From NCBI GenBank assembly GCA_019745275.1, contig JAIETJ010000072.1, forward strand, positions 1 through 55,833: 55,833 bases of DNA. Reading direction: 5' to 3'. The stretch comes from Pseudomonadaceae bacterium (GTDB taxonomy: Bacteria; Pseudomonadota; Gammaproteobacteria; Pseudomonadales; Pseudomonadaceae). The translations under genes and the position numbers were made by a program. The notes beneath the pieces are model-generated. The model was not told where the DNA came from. It made no database searches and saw only the letters and a list, made by a program, of their open reading frames with translations. This document shows, in pieces, positions 35,856 to 45,657 of this stretch (the first letter of the stretch is position 1; the number at the start of each line of letters is the position of its first letter).

Positions 35856-36056
35856 ATGAGTCTGCAATGGCACGACGTATTAGATATCGCTATCGAGCTG
35901 GCTGAAAGCAAGCCAGAGGTTGATCCGCGCTACGTCAACTTCGTCGATTTGCATCGCTGGGTGCTGGCCCTGCCAGATTTTTCCGACGATTCGCAGCGCG
36001 GTGGCGAGAGGGTCTTGGAAGCCATTCAGGCGGCCTGGATCGAAGAGTTGGACTAA
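35856..36056 (+). CDS. iscX: ISC accessory protein IscX (YfhJ)
   Basis: A 66-residue acidic protein that binds IscS and iron and tunes cluster assembly. The full family pattern is visible (WHDVLDIAIELAE, PDVDPRYVNFVDLHRWV-like, GERVLEAIQAAWIEE). It is the last gene of the isc operon, before a hairpin terminator. Confidence 0.96.
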   Translation: MSLQWHDVLDIAIELAESKPEVDPRYVNFVDLHRWVLALPDFSDDSQRGGERVLEAIQAAWIEELD

Positions 36057-36098
36057 GAGCCAAGGCTCTAGCTGGTTCAGCGCTACGCATTTAACTGG

Positions 36099-36126
36099 AA
36101 CCCGCGTATAATTTGCGGGTTTATTT
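36099..36126 (+). terminator. isc operon terminator containing the probable ndk -10 box
   Basis: AACCCGC (36099-36105) pairs with GCGGGTT (36115-36121), followed by TATTTT. The 9-base loop contains TATAAT (36107-36112), which is 51 bases upstream of the ndk start and may be its -10 box. The -35 candidate at 36084-36089 is weak. Confidence 0.65.
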
Positions 36127-36157
36127 TCGCTGTAATTCTTAGAATTTGGAGTTTCAC

Positions 36158-36589
36158 ATGGCTGTTCAACGTACTTTTTCCATCATCAAGCCTGACGCCG
36201 TTGCTAAAAACGTAGTTGGCGAGATCGTTAGCCGCTTCGAAAAGGCCGGCCTGAGCGTCGTTGCTTCGAAAATGGTTCAACTGTCTGAGCGTGAAGCTGG
36301 CGGTTTCTACGCAGAGCACAGCGCTCGCGGTTTCTTCAAAGACCTGGTGGCCTTCATGGTTTCTGGTCCAGTTATCGTTCAGGTTCTGGAAGGCGAAGAC
36401 GCCATTGCCAAAAACCGTGAACTGATGGGCGCTACCAACCCTAAAGAAGCTGCTGCTGGCACTATCCGTGCTGATTTCGCCGTTTCGATCGACGAAAACG
36501 CGGTACACGGTTCGGATTCCGAAGCCGCTGCTGCGCGTGAAATCTCGTACTTCTTCGCCGCCACTGAGGTGTGCGCTCGCATTCGCTAA
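36158..36589 (+). CDS. ndk: Nucleoside diphosphate kinase
   Basis: A 143-residue enzyme that equilibrates nucleoside di- and triphosphates through a phospho-His. The start is [18 protein letters not shown]; the catalytic His is in the usual NAVHGSDS motif near residue 117. The ATG at 36158 follows TTGGAG; the codons before it in frame are leader. Codon usage is strongly biased, as for a highly expressed gene. Confidence 0.97.
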   Translation: MAVQRTFSIIKPDAVAKNVVGEIVSRFEKAGLSVVASKMVQLSEREAGGFYAEHSARGFFKDLVAFMVSGPVIVQVLEGEDAIAKNRELMGATNPKEAAAGTIRADFAVSIDENAVHGSDSEAAAAREISYFFAATEVCARIR

Positions 36590-36612
36590 GCGAATTTGGC
36601 GAGGGTGAAACC

Positions 36613-37776
36613 ATGAGTGTATCTGTAAGCGCTGCCGTGACTGCAAAAGTCAACCTGCTGGGGCTAACTCAGCAGCAAATGGAAACGTTCTTCGACTCTA
36701 TAGGGGAGAAGCGTTTTCGCGCCGGTCAGATCATGAAGTGGATTCACCACTTTGGCGTTGATGATTTTGACGCCATGAGCAATGTCAGCAAGGCTTTGCG
36801 CGAAAAGCTCAAAGACCTTGCTGAGATTCGCGGTCCGGAAATTGTCAGTCAGGATATTTCCACCGACGGCACCCGTAAGTGGGTGGTGCGTGTGGCGTCT
36901 GGTAGTTGCGTAGAGACCGTGTATATCCCGCAAGGCAATCGGGGCACCCTGTGCGTCTCTTCGCAAGCGGGCTGTGCGCTGGATTGCAGTTTTTGTTCCA
37001 CCGGTAAACAAGGTTTTAATAGCGACTTGACCGCGGCAGAAGTCATAGGTCAAGTGTGGCTAGCGAATAAATCATTTAGCAGCGTCCCGGCTAAAATCGA
37101 CCGTGCCGTCACCAATGTGGTGATGATGGGCATGGGTGAGCCGCTGCTGAATTTCGATAACGTAGTCGCCGCCATGAGCATCATGATGGACGATCTGGGC
37201 TACGGTATCTCCAAGCGTAAAGTCACCCTGTCGACCTCTGGCGTCGTGCCGATGATCGACAAATTAGGTGAGGTGCTAGACGTGTCCTTGGCGCTGTCGT
37301 TGCATGCGCCCAACGACGAACTGCGCAATCAGTTAGTGCCGATCAACAAGAAATACCCGCTCGAGATGTTGCTCGCCGCTTGTCGGCGCTACGTTTCGCG
37401 GCTTGGCGAGAAGCGCGTACTGACTGTTGAGTACACCTTGCTGAAAGATGTTAACGATCAGCCCGAGCATGCCGAGCAGATGATTGCGCTGTTGGCGGAT
37501 TTCCCTTGCAAGATCAATCTGATCCCGTTTAACCCGTTTCCGTTCTCCGGCTACGAGCGCCCAAGCAACAATGCGATTCGGCGTTTTCAAGATTTATTGT
37601 ACAAGGCTGGACACAATGTCACTGTGCGCACCACACGCGGTGAAGATATTGATGCCGCCTGCGGTCAGTTGGTCGGTCAGGTAATGGATCGCACCCGTCG
37701 CAGCGAGCGCTACATAGCTGTGCGTGAACTCAGTGCTGAGGCCGATCAGGCTCAGGCTGCAATAAAACCCATTTAA
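36613..37776 (+). CDS. rlmN: Dual-specificity RNA methyltransferase RlmN
   Basis: A 387-residue radical-SAM enzyme that methylates A2503 of 23S rRNA and A37 of some tRNAs at C2. The 4Fe-4S motif is [15 protein letters not shown] (C-x3-C-x2-C). The N-terminal RNA-binding part reads [23 protein letters not shown]; the catalytic C-terminal Cys is in IDAACGQL. The ATG at 36613 is preferred to an in-frame start inside ndk. Confidence 0.96.
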   Translation: MSVSVSAAVTAKVNLLGLTQQQMETFFDSIGEKRFRAGQIMKWIHHFGVDDFDAMSNVSKALREKLKDLAEIRGPEIVSQDISTDGTRKWVVRVASGSCVETVYIPQGNRGTLCVSSQAGCALDCSFCSTGKQGFNSDLTAAEVIGQVWLANKSFSSVPAKIDRAVTNVVMMGMGEPLLNFDNVVAAMSIMMDDLGYGISKRKVTLSTSGVVPMIDKLGEVLDVSLALSLHAPNDELRNQLVPINKKYPLEMLLAACRRYVSRLGEKRVLTVEYTLLKDVNDQPEHAEQMIALLADFPCKINLIPFNPFPFSGYERPSNNAIRRFQDLLYKAGHNVTVRTTRGEDIDAACGQLVGQVMDRTRRSERYIAVRELSAEADQAQAAIKPI

Positions 37777-37786
37777 AGGGCTATTT

Positions 37787-38551
37787 ATGATGACTGTGCG
37801 CGCCGCCTTGCTGTTAGTCGCTTTTGCGCTGTTAACTGGTTGTGTAACCACCGGTGACGTTAATCCGCTGAAGACCAGTGAAGGGCGCGCTGCTGCTCGC
37901 GATGCCTACATTCAATTGGGTATTGGCTATTTGCAGCAAGGCAACACAGGTCGCGCCAAGGCCCCGCTAAGCAAAGCCTTGGATCTTGATTCTTCGAGTG
38001 CTGAAGCGCATGCCGCCTTAGCTTTGGTTTTTCAGTCAGAAATGGAAGCTGAACTATCCGAGGAGCATTTCCGCAAAGCGTTGTCATATAGCGATAATGA
38101 CACGCGGATTCTGAATAATTACGGTAGCTTTTTGTTTGAACAAAAGCGCTATGCCGAGGCTCAGGATATTTATACCCAGGCCGCCAAAGATACTTTATAT
38201 CCAGAGCGCGCCAGTATATTTGAAAATCTCGGCTTGACGGCGTTGGCCATGAACGACCGCAAGCAGGCGCAGGCTTATTTTAAGCGAACCCTTCGACTTA
38301 ATGTGCGTCGCCCAACAGCGCTGCTGGAACTGTCGATTCTTACCTATGAAGATAAGAATTATGTGCAAGCTAAAGGCTATTATGAAAGTTTTATTTTGGT
38401 ATCTGAGCATGATTCGCGAAGCTTGTTGCTTGGCAGTCGGCTCGCGGGTATTTATGAAGATCGTGATAAGGCTGCCAGTCTTGGTTTGCAATTGAAGCGT
38501 CTGTATCCGGGAAGTCCTGAATATCAGCAATATGTACTGGAGCAACGATGA
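37787..38551 (+). CDS. pilF: Type IV pilus biogenesis lipoprotein PilF
   Basis: A 254-residue outer-membrane lipoprotein with a lipobox (LLTGC, near residue 19) and six TPR units from about residue 40 (AYIQLGIGYLQQGNTGRAKAPL, HAALALVFQSEMEAELSEEHF). PilF is the pilotin that brings the secretin PilQ to the outer membrane. Its stop overlaps the next start by four bases (ATGA). Confidence 0.93.
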   Translation: MMTVRAALLLVAFALLTGCVTTGDVNPLKTSEGRAAARDAYIQLGIGYLQQGNTGRAKAPLSKALDLDSSSAEAHAALALVFQSEMEAELSEEHFRKALSYSDNDTRILNNYGSFLFEQKRYAEAQDIYTQAAKDTLYPERASIFENLGLTALAMNDRKQAQAYFKRTLRLNVRRPTALLELSILTYEDKNYVQAKGYYESFILVSEHDSRSLLLGSRLAGIYEDRDKAASLGLQLKRLYPGSPEYQQYVLEQR

Positions 38552-39555
38552 ACGTGTTGGATCCCGAAGTTATTGCTTTCACCGGCGAAAACCCTGGTGA
38601 AACCTTGCGCAGAGCCCGCGAAGATAACAACTGGTCACAAGCTGACGTCGCGCTAAAGCTCAATTTAACCGTGCAAGCCCTCGCACATCTTGAGTCGGGG
38701 GCCTTCGCTAAGTTGCCGGGCAATACTTTTGCGCGCGGCTATATTCGCGCCTATGCAAAATTACTCGGGATAGATCAGGAACCGTTAGTTGTAGCTTTCG
38801 ATCGGCTTACCGGTAGTAATGCTGCCGGCAGTAGCGTGCATGCATTAGGCCGTATTGAAGAGCCTGCTCATGTAGCACAAAACTTATTGCGGGTTATTAG
38901 CTTCGTGCTCCTTGCTGGGCTGGCGCTGGGTAGTTATCTGTGGTGGCAAGCTCGGGCGGAAAATCAATCGGCGGCAAGTTCATCTAGTAACATGCTCGAG
39001 CATGTTGAGGTTGAAGGAGCCGACGGGAATACCCAAATTCATCCACTGGATGAGCCTGAAGATCAAGCTGTTAGTGTTGCGCAAGAAACTAGCGGCGCAG
39101 CGCTGCTGCCAATTACCGCGGAACTTGCCGCGCAACCTGAGGCTGTCGTTACGCCAAGCGCAACTGCGCAAAGCGTTGCGTCGCTCGGCGTTTTAGCTGC
39201 TCCGGTTATTAGCGCTGCAAATGAAGCGCCGGTGTCGGCAGTCGCGGTTGCTGCGAGTGCGCAACCTGCGGTGTCTGCTGTCGTTACTGAGCAGCCAGTC
39301 AAGCTTGGTGCAGGTGAGGCTGTGGTCGCTGTTCAATTTACGGCCAACTGTTGGGCACAGCTCACCGATGCCAATGGCAAGGTGTTGTTTAGTGCGCTCA
39401 AGCGTGCGGGTGAAAGCCTTGAACTGGCCGGGAAACCGCCGCTCGAGTTGCGTTTAGGTTATGCCCGTGGCGCGCAGGTTAGTTTTAACGGGCAACGCAT
39501 TGATGTGGCGCCTTATACCAGCGGTGAGACAGCCCGCATTAAGCTAGGTCTGTAA
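38548..39555 (+). CDS. rodZ: RodZ-like cytoskeletal HTH membrane protein
   Basis: A 335-residue protein with an N-terminal Xre-type helix-turn-helix (GETLRRAREDNNWSQADVALKLNLTVQALAHLE, residues about 13-50), one membrane helix (VISFVLLAGLALGSYLWW, near residue 125), an Ala/Val-rich variable periplasmic linker, and a C-terminal DUF4115 beta domain (ANCWAQLTDANGKVLFSALKRAGESLEL). RodZ links MreB to the cell-wall elongation machinery. It is coupled to pilF and ispG. Confidence 0.92.
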   Translation: MNVLDPEVIAFTGENPGETLRRAREDNNWSQADVALKLNLTVQALAHLESGAFAKLPGNTFARGYIRAYAKLLGIDQEPLVVAFDRLTGSNAAGSSVHALGRIEEPAHVAQNLLRVISFVLLAGLALGSYLWWQARAENQSAASSSSNMLEHVEVEGADGNTQIHPLDEPEDQAVSVAQETSGAALLPITAELAAQPEAVVTPSATAQSVASLGVLAAPVISAANEAPVSAVAVAASAQPAVSAVVTEQPVKLGAGEAVVAVQFTANCWAQLTDANGKVLFSALKRAGESLELAGKPPLELRLGYARGAQVSFNGQRIDVAPYTSGETARIKLGL

Positions 39556-39558
39556 CTG

Positions 39559-40668
39559 ATGCAGTGTGAATCGCCAATTATTCGTAGAGTTTCGCGCAAG
39601 ATTTGGGTTGGGTCGGTGCCAGTTGGCGGCGATGCACCTATTGCCGTGCAAAGCATGACCAACACCGATACCTGTGACGTGGCTGCCACCGTTGCGCAGG
39701 TCCGTCGCTTAGAGGATGCAGGTGCGGATATCGTGCGTATTTCCGTGCCGGACATGGACGCCGCCGAAGCCTTTGGCAAAATTAAGCAGCAAGTTCGCGT
39801 GCCGCTGGTTGCCGATATCCACTTTGATTATCGCATTGCGCTGCGGGTGGCCGAACTTGGGGTCGATTGCTTGCGCATCAATCCGGGCAATATTGGCCGC
39901 GAGGACCGAGTTAAAGCGGTGGTCGAGGCGGCCCGTGATCGCGGTATTGCGATTCGTATTGGTGTGAATGCTGGCTCGTTGGAAAAAGACCTGCAAAAAA
40001 AATATGGCGAACCGACCCCAGCTGCGCTGGTTGAGTCGGCGTTGCGGCATGTCGAGCACCTCGATCGTTTGAACTTCCAAGAGTTTAAAGTCAGCGTTAA
40101 GGCGTCCGATGTGTTTATGGCTGTTGAGGCCTACCGCTTGCTGGCTAAGCAAATTACTCAGCCGCTGCACCTCGGCATTACCGAGGCCGGCGGCTTGCGC
40201 TCGGGTACGGTCAAGTCGGCAGTCGGCCTGGGGATGCTGTTGGCGGATGGGATTGGCGATACTATTCGCATCTCGCTTGCAGCCGATCCGGTTGAAGAGA
40301 TCAAGGTTGGTTTTGATATTTTGCGTTCACTGCGCTTGCGTTCGCGCGGTATCAATTTTATTGCTTGCCCCAGTTGCTCGCGGCAGAACTTCGACGTGGT
40401 GAAAACCATGAACGAGCTCGAAGGCCGTCTTGAGGACTTACTGGTACCGCTCGATGTGGCGGTTATCGGTTGCGTGGTTAACGGTCCGGGCGAGGCCAAA
40501 GAGGCCCATATCGGCCTAACTGGCGGCACGCCGAATTTGGTGTATATCGATGGCAAGCCAGCACTGAAGCTTAATAATGATAATCTGGTCAACGAGTTAG
40601 AAGCCCTAATTCGCCAGAAGGCGGCCGAAAAGGTCGCGGCTGACGCGGCCGTAATTGCCCGTGGCTAA
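39559..40668 (+). CDS. ispG: 4-hydroxy-3-methylbut-2-enyl diphosphate synthase
   Basis: A 369-residue 4Fe-4S enzyme of the MEP isoprenoid pathway that turns MEcPP into HMBPP. The TIM-barrel start is [26 protein letters not shown]; the cluster cysteines are in [11 protein letters not shown] and [14 protein letters not shown]. It begins three bases after rodZ. Confidence 0.97.
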   Translation: MQCESPIIRRVSRKIWVGSVPVGGDAPIAVQSMTNTDTCDVAATVAQVRRLEDAGADIVRISVPDMDAAEAFGKIKQQVRVPLVADIHFDYRIALRVAELGVDCLRINPGNIGREDRVKAVVEAARDRGIAIRIGVNAGSLEKDLQKKYGEPTPAALVESALRHVEHLDRLNFQEFKVSVKASDVFMAVEAYRLLAKQITQPLHLGITEAGGLRSGTVKSAVGLGMLLADGIGDTIRISLAADPVEEIKVGFDILRSLRLRSRGINFIACPSCSRQNFDVVKTMNELEGRLEDLLVPLDVAVIGCVVNGPGEAKEAHIGLTGGTPNLVYIDGKPALKLNNDNLVNELEALIRQKAAEKVAADAAVIARG

Positions 40669-40701
40669 GCCGATTACGGCAGGTATTGCTAAGGATTTTT
40701 T

Positions 40702-41988
40702 GTGAGTAAGACGCTGCAAGCCATTCGTGGCATGAACGATATTTTGCCTGAGCAAACCCCGCTCTGGCGCTACTTTGAAAGCACCGTGGCTGGTTTGCTG
40801 GATGGTTACGGCTATCGGCAAATTCGCATGCCGATTGTTGAGGCTACGGAGCTCTTTAAGCGCTCAATCGGTGAAGTTACTGATATCGTCGAAAAAGAGA
40901 TGTACACCTTTGACGATCGTAACGGCGACTCCCTGACTTTGCGTCCGGAAGGCACCGCCAGTTGCGTGCGCGCAGTGCTTGAGCACGGCATCACTGGCGG
41001 CGGTCAGGTGCAAAAGCTTTGGTACAGCGGGCCCATGTTTCGCCACGAGCGGCCGCAAAAAGGCCGTTATCGGCAGTTTCATCAGATTGGCATTGAGGTG
41101 TTCAATCTCGACGGCCCGGACATCGACGCTGAACTAATTATCATGACTTGGCGCCTTTGGGGTTTGCTGGGCATTCGCTCTGCGTTGACTTTAGAGCTTA
41201 ATAGCTTGGGCAGCAGTGCGGCGCGTGCCAGTTACCGTGACGCCTTGGTTGAATTCTTATCAGCGCGGCTGGATCAGCTCGATGAAGACAGCCAGCGCCG
41301 GTTAAAGACTAATCCGCTGCGTATTCTCGATAGTAAAGTGGCGGCAACTCAGGCCTTGTTGGTTGATGCACCGAAGCTGGCTGATCACCTAGATGACGAT
41401 TCCGTCGCTCACTTCGCCGGCTTGACTGCGCGTCTGGATGCCGCCGGTATTCCATACGTGCTCAATCCTAAGTTAGTACGTGGCTTGGATTACTACGGCA
41501 AAACCGTGTTCGAGTGGGTGACCGATCAGCTCGGTGCTCAGGGTACAGTTTGTGCTGGCGGCCGGTATGATGGCTTGGTTGAACAGATGGGCGGCAAGCC
41601 GACTACCGGTGTTGGCTTTGCCATGGGTATCGAGCGCCTGATCTTGCTGCTGGAAACCCTTGAACAAGTGCCAGCTGCCATTGCACGCCAAATTGATGTG
41701 TATTTTTGTGCCTTGGGCGCGCCCGCCGAGCTAGCCGCGTTAGTCTTAGCTGAGCGCTTGCGTGATCAATTGCCGAATTTGCGCTTGCAGGTAAATGCCG
41801 GAGCCGGCAGTTTTAAGAGTCAGTTTAAAAAAGCCGACAAGAGCGGTGCGTTGTTTGCGTTGATCTTGGCGGAAGACGAGTTGGCTGAGCAGACCGTAGC
41901 GCTCAAGCCATTGCGTGGTAATGGCGAACAACAACATATTAGCTGGACTGCTCTTGCCGAGCAGCTAGCGGCCTGCCTGCAGGCTTGA
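40702..41988 (+). CDS. hisS: Histidyl-tRNA synthetase
   Basis: A 428-residue class II synthetase. Motif 2 region is [22 protein letters not shown], the histidine-specific motifs include [12 protein letters not shown] and [14 protein letters not shown], and motif 3 is [13 protein letters not shown]. It ends with an anticodon-binding domain. The start is GTG at 40702. Confidence 0.97.
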   Translation: MSKTLQAIRGMNDILPEQTPLWRYFESTVAGLLDGYGYRQIRMPIVEATELFKRSIGEVTDIVEKEMYTFDDRNGDSLTLRPEGTASCVRAVLEHGITGGGQVQKLWYSGPMFRHERPQKGRYRQFHQIGIEVFNLDGPDIDAELIIMTWRLWGLLGIRSALTLELNSLGSSAARASYRDALVEFLSARLDQLDEDSQRRLKTNPLRILDSKVAATQALLVDAPKLADHLDDDSVAHFAGLTARLDAAGIPYVLNPKLVRGLDYYGKTVFEWVTDQLGAQGTVCAGGRYDGLVEQMGGKPTTGVGFAMGIERLILLLETLEQVPAAIARQIDVYFCALGAPAELAALVLAERLRDQLPNLRLQVNAGAGSFKSQFKKADKSGALFALILAEDELAEQTVALKPLRGNGEQQHISWTALAEQLAACLQA

Positions 41989-42013
41989 GCATTCAGCGAC
42001 TAGGAGAGTTTGT

Positions 42014-42658
42014 GTGACCTCGCGTACCGAAGAAGAAGAACTCGCGGTAATCCGTGACTGGTGGCAGCGCAACGGTAAGCCGTTGCTGACCGGTGGCGCT
42101 TTAGCTCTGATCGCCGTATTTGGCTGGAATGGCTGGCAGAAACACCAGTTGAGTGAAGCGCAAGGTGCTTCGGTGCTGTATCAGCAGTTGCTGGAAACCT
42201 CACTGGTCGCTAATGCTCAGCCGGACGCCAGTAAAGTTGCCGACTTAGCCGGTAAGCTTAAAGCGCAATATCCAGGTACTCATTACGCTCAGTTTGGCAG
42301 CTTGCTGCTAGCTAAGGTCGCGGTTGAGTCGGGCAAGCTCGATGACGCTAACAGCGAACTTAAAAGCGTGCTCGACAAGCCGGTGGATGCCACCTTGGCC
42401 GAGTTGGCACGTCAGCGTTTAGCCCGCGTGTTAGCTGTGCAGGGTAAGGCTGAGGAGGCGTTGGCCTTGCTGGTAGGTGACGCCGATCAGGCTTATGTTG
42501 CTAGTCGTGAAGAGCTTAAAGGCGATTTGCTGGCCAAGCTTGAGCGTAGCGATGAGGCGTTAGCGGCTTATCAGAAGGCCAAGGCTGCGTTGAGTTCGGA
42601 TGCGGCAGTCGGCGGTTTGCAAATCAAAATCGACGATTTAGCCAAAGGGGATGCATAA
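42014..42658 (+). CDS. yfgM: YfgM-like ancillary SecYEG/BamB-linked TPR protein
   Basis: A 214-residue inner-membrane protein with a short acidic cytoplasmic start (TSRTEEEELAVIRDWWQRNG), one transmembrane helix (KPLLTGGALALIAVFGWNGW) and a periplasmic TPR domain. YfgM associates with the SecYEG translocon and PpiD. Start is GTG at 42014 with AGGAG upstream. Its position between hisS and bamB is conserved. Confidence 0.92.
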   Translation: MTSRTEEEELAVIRDWWQRNGKPLLTGGALALIAVFGWNGWQKHQLSEAQGASVLYQQLLETSLVANAQPDASKVADLAGKLKAQYPGTHYAQFGSLLLAKVAVESGKLDDANSELKSVLDKPVDATLAELARQRLARVLAVQGKAEEALALLVGDADQAYVASREELKGDLLAKLERSDEALAAYQKAKAALSSDAAVGGLQIKIDDLAKGDA

Positions 42659-42659
42659 C

Positions 42660-43802
42660 GTGATGCGCTGGAAGAATGCCGCATTGCTGGCCTTGGCCGT
42701 TATGGTTGTAGGTTGCAGCAGCAACAGCAAAAAGGAATTGCCGCCAGCCGAACTCCCAGATTTCACCGCTGAAGTCGAGTTACAAAGCGAGTGGAACCGC
42801 TCTATTGGCGATGGCCAAGGCGATACCTACAGTCTGCTAGCTCCGGCCGTAGATGGCGATCATATCTATGCTGCTGGCGCAAATGGTGTGGTCATGGCCA
42901 TGGACCGCTTCAGTGGCGACGTGCTGTGGAAACAAGATATCGAACGGTCCATTTCCGGAGCCATAGGTGTTGGTTCTGGTTTGGTGGTTGTCGGCACCCT
43001 GAAAGGTGAGGTCATTGCACTCGATCAGTCTACTGGCGAGCAGAAGTGGCTTGCCTTAGTGCCCAGCGAAGTACTCTCCGCGCCAGCGGTAAACAGCGAC
43101 ATGGTTGTGGTACAAACACAAGACGATCGGGTCATAGGTTTTGATGCTGCAACCGGTCAGCAGCGCTGGTTGTACGATAACCAGCCAGCGGTACTAACCC
43201 TGCGCGGCACCAGTGCCCCAGTGCTCACCTCACGTCTAGCTATTGCTGGTTTTTCTTCCGGTAAGGTTGTGGCCATTGATCTTGCGCGCGGTATCCCGGT
43301 GTGGGAACAGCGTGTGGCAATCCCGCAAGGGCGTTCTGAGTTAGCTAGAATTGTCGACATTGACGGTAATTTGCTTGCATCCAACGACACACTCTATGTT
43401 GTGAGTTATCAAGGTCGGGTAGCTGGCTTAGATATCAACAGTGGTCGTGTGCTTTGGCAGCGTGAAGCTTCTAGCTATGCCGGTTTAGCTCAAGGGCTTG
43501 GCAGTGTGTATGTCAGCTTGGCGAGTGGCACGGTTGAAGCTGTTGATGAGCGCTCGGCCTCGGCCTTGTGGAGCAATGACGCTCTGGCGCGTCGGCAATT
43601 GTCGGCGCCTGAGGTTTTTTCTAGCTACGTAGCTTTTGCTGACTTTGAAGGTTATGTGCATCTGGTAAGTCAGGTGGATGGACACTTTGTTGGCCGTAAG
43701 CATATCGACAGTGACGGCGTCCGTGCGCGCCCGTTGGTAGTTGGCGATTGGATGTATGTGTTTGGTAATAGCGGCGATTTAGTTGCCCTGACTATTCGCT
43801 AA
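42660..43802 (+). CDS. bamB: Outer membrane assembly lipoprotein BamB
   Basis: A 380-residue beta-propeller lipoprotein of the BAM complex. The signal peptide ends in a lipobox (VVGC, followed by SSNSKK), and PQQ-like propeller repeats follow (DRFSGDVLWKQDI, DQSTGEQKWLALV, DAATGQQRWLYD, DINSGRVLWQREA). The GTG at 42660 is nine bases after AAAGGGG (42644-42650); ATG codons at 42651 and 42663 are alternatives. Confidence 0.93.
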   Translation: MMRWKNAALLALAVMVVGCSSNSKKELPPAELPDFTAEVELQSEWNRSIGDGQGDTYSLLAPAVDGDHIYAAGANGVVMAMDRFSGDVLWKQDIERSISGAIGVGSGLVVVGTLKGEVIALDQSTGEQKWLALVPSEVLSAPAVNSDMVVVQTQDDRVIGFDAATGQQRWLYDNQPAVLTLRGTSAPVLTSRLAIAGFSSGKVVAIDLARGIPVWEQRVAIPQGRSELARIVDIDGNLLASNDTLYVVSYQGRVAGLDINSGRVLWQREASSYAGLAQGLGSVYVSLASGTVEAVDERSASALWSNDALARRQLSAPEVFSSYVAFADFEGYVHLVSQVDGHFVGRKHIDSDGVRARPLVVGDWMYVFGNSGDLVALTIR

Positions 43803-43805
43803 GAA

Positions 43806-43864
43806 CCTGCTCTAAGCGTAACAAGCCGCGGGTTTACCTGTGGTCTTAGATGACTTGGAGCAGG
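43806..43864. other. Long inverted repeat after bamB
   Basis: CCTGCTCTAAG (43806-43816) and CTTGGAGCAGG (43854-43864) pair with one mismatch across 37 bases. It stands between bamB and the strong terminator that follows. Confidence 0.45.
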
Positions 43865-43881
43865 CTCAAAACTAAGTGTTT

Positions 43882-43920
43882 GGCCGCTGCCGTTTACGGC
43901 AGCGGCCTTTGTGTTTTTTA
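43882..43920 (+). terminator. Strong terminator between bamB and der
   Basis: GGCCGCTGCCG (43882-43892) pairs perfectly with CGGCAGCGGCC (43897-43907) around a TTTA loop and is followed by TTTGTGTTTTTT. It ends 22 bases before the der start codon. Confidence 0.88.
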
Positions 43921-43941
43921 GATATCTCGCTGGAGGAGCCA

Positions 43942-45411
43942 ATGGTTCCGGTAATCGCCCTGGTGGGCCGCCCAAACGTGGGCAAGTCCACATTGTTCAA
44001 CCGCCTGACCAGAACCCGGGACGCCATTGTCGGCGATCTGGCGGGTCTGACTCGTGATCGCCAGTACGGTGAGGCCAAGTGGCAGGGGCGGACTTACATC
44101 CTGATCGACACTGGCGGCATCTCGGGTGACGAAGATGGCATGGACGCGAAGATGGCCGAGCAATCCTTGCTGGCCATCGAAGAAGCCGATGTCGTGCTGT
44201 TTATGGTGGATGCCCGTGCCGGCTTATGTGCTGCCGATCAGATGATTGGCGAGCACTTGCGCAAGCGCAATAAGCGTTCGTTCTTGGTGGTTAACAAGGT
44301 CGACAACATCGACCCGGACTTGGCTCGTGCTGAGTTCAGTCCACTGGGTATGGGCGTGCCATTGGCGATCGCCGGTGCGCACGGTCGTGGTATCACCCAG
44401 ATGCTGGAAGTGGCGCTGGTAGATTTCCCGCAAGACCCAGTTGAGTTGCAAGCGCTGGAAGGCGAAATCGTTGCCGAAGGCGAAGAAGCCAAGTTGATTC
44501 CCGGCCCGAGCGAAAAAGACGGGATCAAGATTGCCATTATCGGTCGGCCCAACGTTGGTAAATCGACCTTGGTTAACCGCATGCTCGGTGATGACCGGGT
44601 AATCGTTTACGACCAGCCGGGTACCACCCGCGACAGTATTTATATTCCGTTTCAGCGTGACGAAGAAAAATACACCCTGATCGATACCGCTGGTGTGCGT
44701 CGGCGCGGCAAGATCTTCGAGGCCGTAGAAAAGTTCTCAGTGGTGAAAACCCTGCAGGCGATCCAAGACGCTAACGTGGTGATCTTCGTCATGGATGCTC
44801 GTGAGGGCGTGGTTGACCACGACCTGAACCTGCTTGGTTTTGTGCTCGAAACCGGCCGTGCGCTAGTGATTGCCCTGAACAAGTGGGACGGCATGGAGCC
44901 GAGTGAGCGCGACTATGTGAAGGTCGAGTTGCAGCGTCGGTTGTTCTTCGTCGATTTTGCCGATATTCACTTTATCTCTGCCTTGCACGGTACTGGCGTT
45001 GGTCATCTGTATGGCTCGGTGCAGGCGTCGTTTAAGTCGGCGATTACCCGCTGGCCGACTAACCGTCTGACCCAAATTCTCGAAGATGCGGTCAGCGAGC
45101 ACCAGCCACCGATGGTTAATGGCCGACGGATCAAACTGCGTTATGCCCACTTGGGTGGTGCTAACCCGCCGTTGATCGTGATTCACGGTAATCAGGTCGA
45201 GAAAATCCCGCGGGCCTATTCACGCTACTTAGAAAACACCTATCGGCGTGTATTGAAACTGGTCGGTACGCCGATTCGGATCGAATACAAAGGCAGCGAA
45301 AACCCGTTTGAGGGTAAGAAAAACGCGCTGACTGACCGTCAGGTGAATAAGAAGCGGCGGATGATGACCCACCACAAAAAAGCCGATAAGAAGCGTAAAG
45401 ACAAACGCTAA
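43942..45411 (+). CDS. der: Ribosome assembly GTPase Der (EngA)
   Basis: A 489-residue double-GTPase essential for 50S subunit maturation. Both G domains have full G1 motifs ([14 protein letters not shown] near residue 10 and [14 protein letters not shown] near residue 204), with DTGG/DTAG, NKVD and NKWD motifs. The C-terminal KH-like domain and a basic tail ([11 protein letters not shown]) follow. The ATG at 43942 follows GGAGGAG; it lies right behind a strong terminator. Confidence 0.97.
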   Translation: MVPVIALVGRPNVGKSTLFNRLTRTRDAIVGDLAGLTRDRQYGEAKWQGRTYILIDTGGISGDEDGMDAKMAEQSLLAIEEADVVLFMVDARAGLCAADQMIGEHLRKRNKRSFLVVNKVDNIDPDLARAEFSPLGMGVPLAIAGAHGRGITQMLEVALVDFPQDPVELQALEGEIVAEGEEAKLIPGPSEKDGIKIAIIGRPNVGKSTLVNRMLGDDRVIVYDQPGTTRDSIYIPFQRDEEKYTLIDTAGVRRRGKIFEAVEKFSVVKTLQAIQDANVVIFVMDAREGVVDHDLNLLGFVLETGRALVIALNKWDGMEPSERDYVKVELQRRLFFVDFADIHFISALHGTGVGHLYGSVQASFKSAITRWPTNRLTQILEDAVSEHQPPMVNGRRIKLRYAHLGGANPPLIVIHGNQVEKIPRAYSRYLENTYRRVLKLVGTPIRIEYKGSENPFEGKKNALTDRQVNKKRRMMTHHKKADKKRKDKR

Positions 45412-45433
45412 CCAGCGGATCTGTACGTTGGAG

Positions 45434-45469
45434 AAAAAGGCGCAGAGCATTAGCTACTGCGCCTTTTTT
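45434..45469 (+). terminator. Terminator after der
   Basis: GGCGCAG (45439-45445) pairs with CTGCGCC (45457-45463), followed by six T; A-run before the stem extends the pairing. Confidence 0.9.
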
Positions 45470-45615
45470 ATAGCTGGGCTGTCTGAGGGGGCTCGAAGTG
45501 CGGAACTTAATTCTTCAGTGCTGAGCGTGTTTTAGCTGACCCTGCGAACTGGTCGTTCCCGGTAAAGGATTCTGCGGTAATTGGGTGCTGTGGTTACACG
45601 CAGTCACGGGCTTTA

Positions 45616-45646
45616 AACAACGCCGGGGGGAGTCCCTAGCGTTGTT
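45616..45646 (-). terminator. Probable terminator of the second ene-reductase gene
   Basis: AACAACGC (45616-45623) pairs with GCGTTGTT (45639-45646), with inner GGG/CCC. Read on the minus strand the stem runs into TTTAAA; it lies 12 bases after the stop codon. Confidence 0.6.
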
Positions 45647-45657
45647 GTCTCGGTCGC

